From: Acholeplasmataceae bacterium
GTDB lineage: Bacteria; Bacillota_I; Bacilli_A; Acholeplasmatales; Acholeplasmataceae
DNA length: 17,364 nt
Direction: 5' to 3'
NCBI GenBank assembly: GCA_016934175.1
Contig: JAFGTI010000046.1
Coordinates: forward strand, 1-17,364
Each line of letters opens with the position of its first letter. The first letter of the stretch is position 1. This document shows, piece by piece, positions 15,973 to 17,364 of the stretch. The position numbers were made by a program, and so were the translations under genes. The notes beneath the pieces were generated by a model. The model ran no database searches. It was not told the DNA's origin and saw only the letters and a program-made list of their open reading frames with translations.

Positions 15973-16974
15973 ATGATAGAAAAACTCAAGAAAATTGATG
16001 ATGAATTACTAAGTAACAGTTTCAGCGGTTTAATGCTTATTGCAAAAAATAATCAAATTTTGATATCAAAAGCATATGGTTTTGCGGATTATGAATTCGA
16101 TGTAGTTAGTACAGTTGATACAAAGTTTAGAATTGCATCCATTACTAAACAATTGACTGCAGCAGTCATTCTGCAGCTTGTCGAAAAGAATAAACTATCT
16201 TTAAAAGATACAATAAGTAAATATTTCCCTGATTATCCTTTGGGTGAAAAAATCACAATTAGACATTTACTAACGCATACATGTGGTATCGCTAATTTTG
16301 ATTTAGATTCAGATTTTTATGATGTATATCACGCAGCATCATTTAGAGATGCCATGATGGAACTATTTAAAAATGAACCCTTAATGTTTGAACCAGGGTC
16401 AAAATTTTCATACTCAATTCCTGCATATTTGATACTTGGATATATTATTGAAATCGTAAGCGGGATGTCATATGAAGACTATATGGAAAAGTTCGTTTTC
16501 GAGCCATTAAAAATGAGACACACAGAGTTTGATCATTGGCGTAAAATTATTAAAATGAGAGCAAAAAACTATGACTTTGTTGATCATAAAATAGTGCATT
16601 CAGATTTTGTTGATATGAGAATTGCAGGTGCTGCTGGAGGATTATTATCTACGGCAGAAGATTTGTTTTTATGGCAACAAGGTTTATTAAACAATCAGAT
16701 CATTAGTAAGGAAAGTTATGATTTGATGTTTTCACCTCAAGAACCAATTTTTGATTATGTATCCTATGGTTATGGCGTGTTTCTTGCAAAAGGTGAAATT
16801 GGTGGCAAGATGAGAAGAAAAGATTATCATACAGGCGGTGGTCCAGGTGTGAGATCGATTCATATTTTTTATCCAGATGATCAGGTGAATATGATACTGA
16901 TTACCAATATTAATGATCGAGATACTTTTAACCAAACAAGTGAAAGAATCGAATCCATATTTTTCGATGAATAA
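15973..16974 (+). CDS. Beta-lactamase-fold serine hydrolase, cytosolic
   Basis: A 333-residue member of the serine beta-lactamase-like (class C / penicillin-binding-protein-like, COG1680) family. The nucleophile motif SxxK is SITK (56-59), in the usual RIASITKQLTA setting. RHLLTHTCGI (98-107) and FEPGSKFSYS follow as typical family signposts, and the third motif is HTGG (286-289). The second motif, usually Y-S-N, reads Y147-S148-I149, so the catalytic Tyr is present but the Asn is not. There is no signal peptide or membrane helix, so it probably acts inside the cell as an esterase, amidase or peptidase, not as a secreted beta-lactamase. The ATG 15973 lies seven bases after GGGGTG; the in-frame TTG at 15955 would precede this ribosome site. 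It is monocistronic. Confidence 0.9.
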   Translation: MIEKLKKIDDELLSNSFSGLMLIAKNNQILISKAYGFADYEFDVVSTVDTKFRIASITKQLTAAVILQLVEKNKLSLKDTISKYFPDYPLGEKITIRHLLTHTCGIANFDLDSDFYDVYHAASFRDAMMELFKNEPLMFEPGSKFSYSIPAYLILGYIIEIVSGMSYEDYMEKFVFEPLKMRHTEFDHWRKIIKMRAKNYDFVDHKIVHSDFVDMRIAGAAGGLLSTAEDLFLWQQGLLNNQIISKESYDLMFSPQEPIFDYVSYGYGVFLAKGEIGGKMRRKDYHTGGGPGVRSIHIFYPDDQVNMILITNINDRDTFNQTSERIESIFFDE

Positions 16975-16978
16975 CATG

Positions 16979-17006
16979 AATCAGAAGCTTGTGCTTCTGA
17001 TTTTTT
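16979..17006 (+). terminator. Terminator of the serine hydrolase gene
   Basis: A perfect 10-bp stem, aatcagaagc (16979-16988) with gcttctgatt (16993-17002), a ttgt loop and six T (17001-17006). It is the cleanest terminator in the window. Confidence 0.92.
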
Positions 17007-17053
17007 CTATATAATGAAACCAGTTCCTTTTTCATGCTTAAAATTAGGCTTTA

Positions 17054-17062
17054 TGTTATCAT
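17054..17062 (+). promoter_or_regulatory. Candidate extended -10 of the Sel1-repeat gene
   Basis: TGTTATCAT has an extended TG and a near-consensus -10 (TATCAT, 17057-17062), but it is only 18 bp before the ATG, and GGAG (17069-17072) is the ribosome site. A further TATAAT at 17010-17015 is an alternative -10. Confidence 0.35.
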
Positions 17063-17080
17063 AGTATTGGAGTTGATTAT

Positions 17081-17364
17081 ATGAATGCAAATACGAATTA
17101 CCAAGCAGGTTTATCACACTATATCTTGAATACGAAAAAGAAGAATATCATGGTTGCTATCGAGCACTTTAATGCGGCTGCATCACAAGGTCACGCGGAC
17201 GCATATTATTTTTTAGGCCGTTTTTATGGGTTAGGAGATGGAGTATCTCTAGATTTTAATCAGGCTTTAGAATACTATCATCAAGGAGCATTATTAGGTA
17301 GTGCGAAATGTGATTATGCAATTGGATTGATGTATCATACAGGTACAGGTGTTGATCAAGATGA
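17081..17364 (+). CDS. Sel1-repeat (SLR/TPR-like) protein, N-terminal part
   Basis: I translated this by hand; 94 codons are visible before the window ends. From about residue 26 it shows Sel1-like helical repeats: AIEHFNAAASQGHADAYYFLG, then FYGLGDGV and a second unit ending in GLMYHTGTGVDQD. Repeats have the usual A..G...A...LG..Y..G.GV pattern of about 36 residues. There is no signal peptide in the visible part, so a cytosolic scaffold or protein-binding role is likely. The partner cannot be deduced, and total length and any further domains lie to the right. The start follows GGAG by eight bases. Confidence 0.8.
   Translation, partial: MNANTNYQAGLSHYILNTKKKNIMVAIEHFNAAASQGHADAYYFLGRFYGLGDGVSLDFNQALEYYHQGALLGSAKCDYAIGLMYHTGTGVDQD

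Noticed and set aside
16732..16977. Open frame of 81 codons on the minus strand
   Set aside because: It is antisense to the conserved HTGG-containing end of the serine hydrolase and has no coding signs.
1..17364. Defence island, mobile element or CRISPR
   Set aside because: No transposase, integrase, Cas, restriction or toxin-antitoxin genes, no terminal repeats and no spaced direct repeats were seen; gene content is metabolic, transport and repair.

Overview
The window is AT-rich, densely coded bacterial chromosome with strong Shine-Dalgarno sites, short intergenic gaps and many U-tailed hairpins. It looks like Bacillota or the related Mycoplasmatota. Of twelve genes whose stop codon is visible, eleven end in TAA, one in TAG and none in TGA, and Trp is read from TGG wherever checked. 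PPi-linked glycolysis (a PPi-type phosphofructokinase plus pyruvate phosphate dikinase) fits an Acholeplasma/Izemoplasma-like or anaerobic clostridial lineage. That placement is inference. No rRNA, tRNA, insertion sequence, prophage or CRISPR array was seen.

Layout. (1) 1-2217, minus strand: a probable three-gene operon of two adjacent polytopic membrane proteins (the first resembling DUF5058) and a membrane-anchored M20 metallopeptidase that runs off the left edge. The two membrane proteins share an ordered set of motifs and look like paralogous subunits of one complex. (2) 2226-7356: a glycolysis block. A PPi-type phosphofructokinase on the minus strand is divergent from an ATP-type pfkA, which is followed by ppdK. 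The 191-bp divergent region holds a cre-like box, a short palindrome in the pfkA promoter and tandem extended -10 elements for the PPi enzyme. (3) 7384-7752: a small four-helix membrane protein of unknown role lying behind the ppdK terminator. (4) 7864-12018: an operon of two ABC half-exporters forming an asymmetric heterodimer, then a MarR-type regulator; a perfect inverted repeat over the -35 box is the likely MarR operator. (5) 12061-15854: a Na/phosphate cotransporter with a PhoU-like tail, then uvrB. The leader carries a hairpin and U-tract between promoter and gene, a possible attenuator. (6) 15906-17006: a monocistronic cytosolic beta-lactamase-fold serine hydrolase. (7) 17054-17364: the start of a Sel1-repeat protein cut by the right edge.

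How the genes fit together. The glycolysis block implies a PPi economy: the PPi-type PFK spends PPi to make fructose-1,6-bisphosphate, while PPDK in the catabolic direction uses PEP, AMP and PPi to make ATP and pyruvate. An ATP-type PFK is kept beside them, and ppdK occupies the place that pyk takes behind pfkA in many Bacillota. The ABC-ABC-MarR operon reads as a self-regulated efflux unit. The rest is ordinary housekeeping. The points most worth a second look are the paired membrane proteins with the peptidase, the MarR operator, the divergent PFK control region and the leader of the phosphate transporter.
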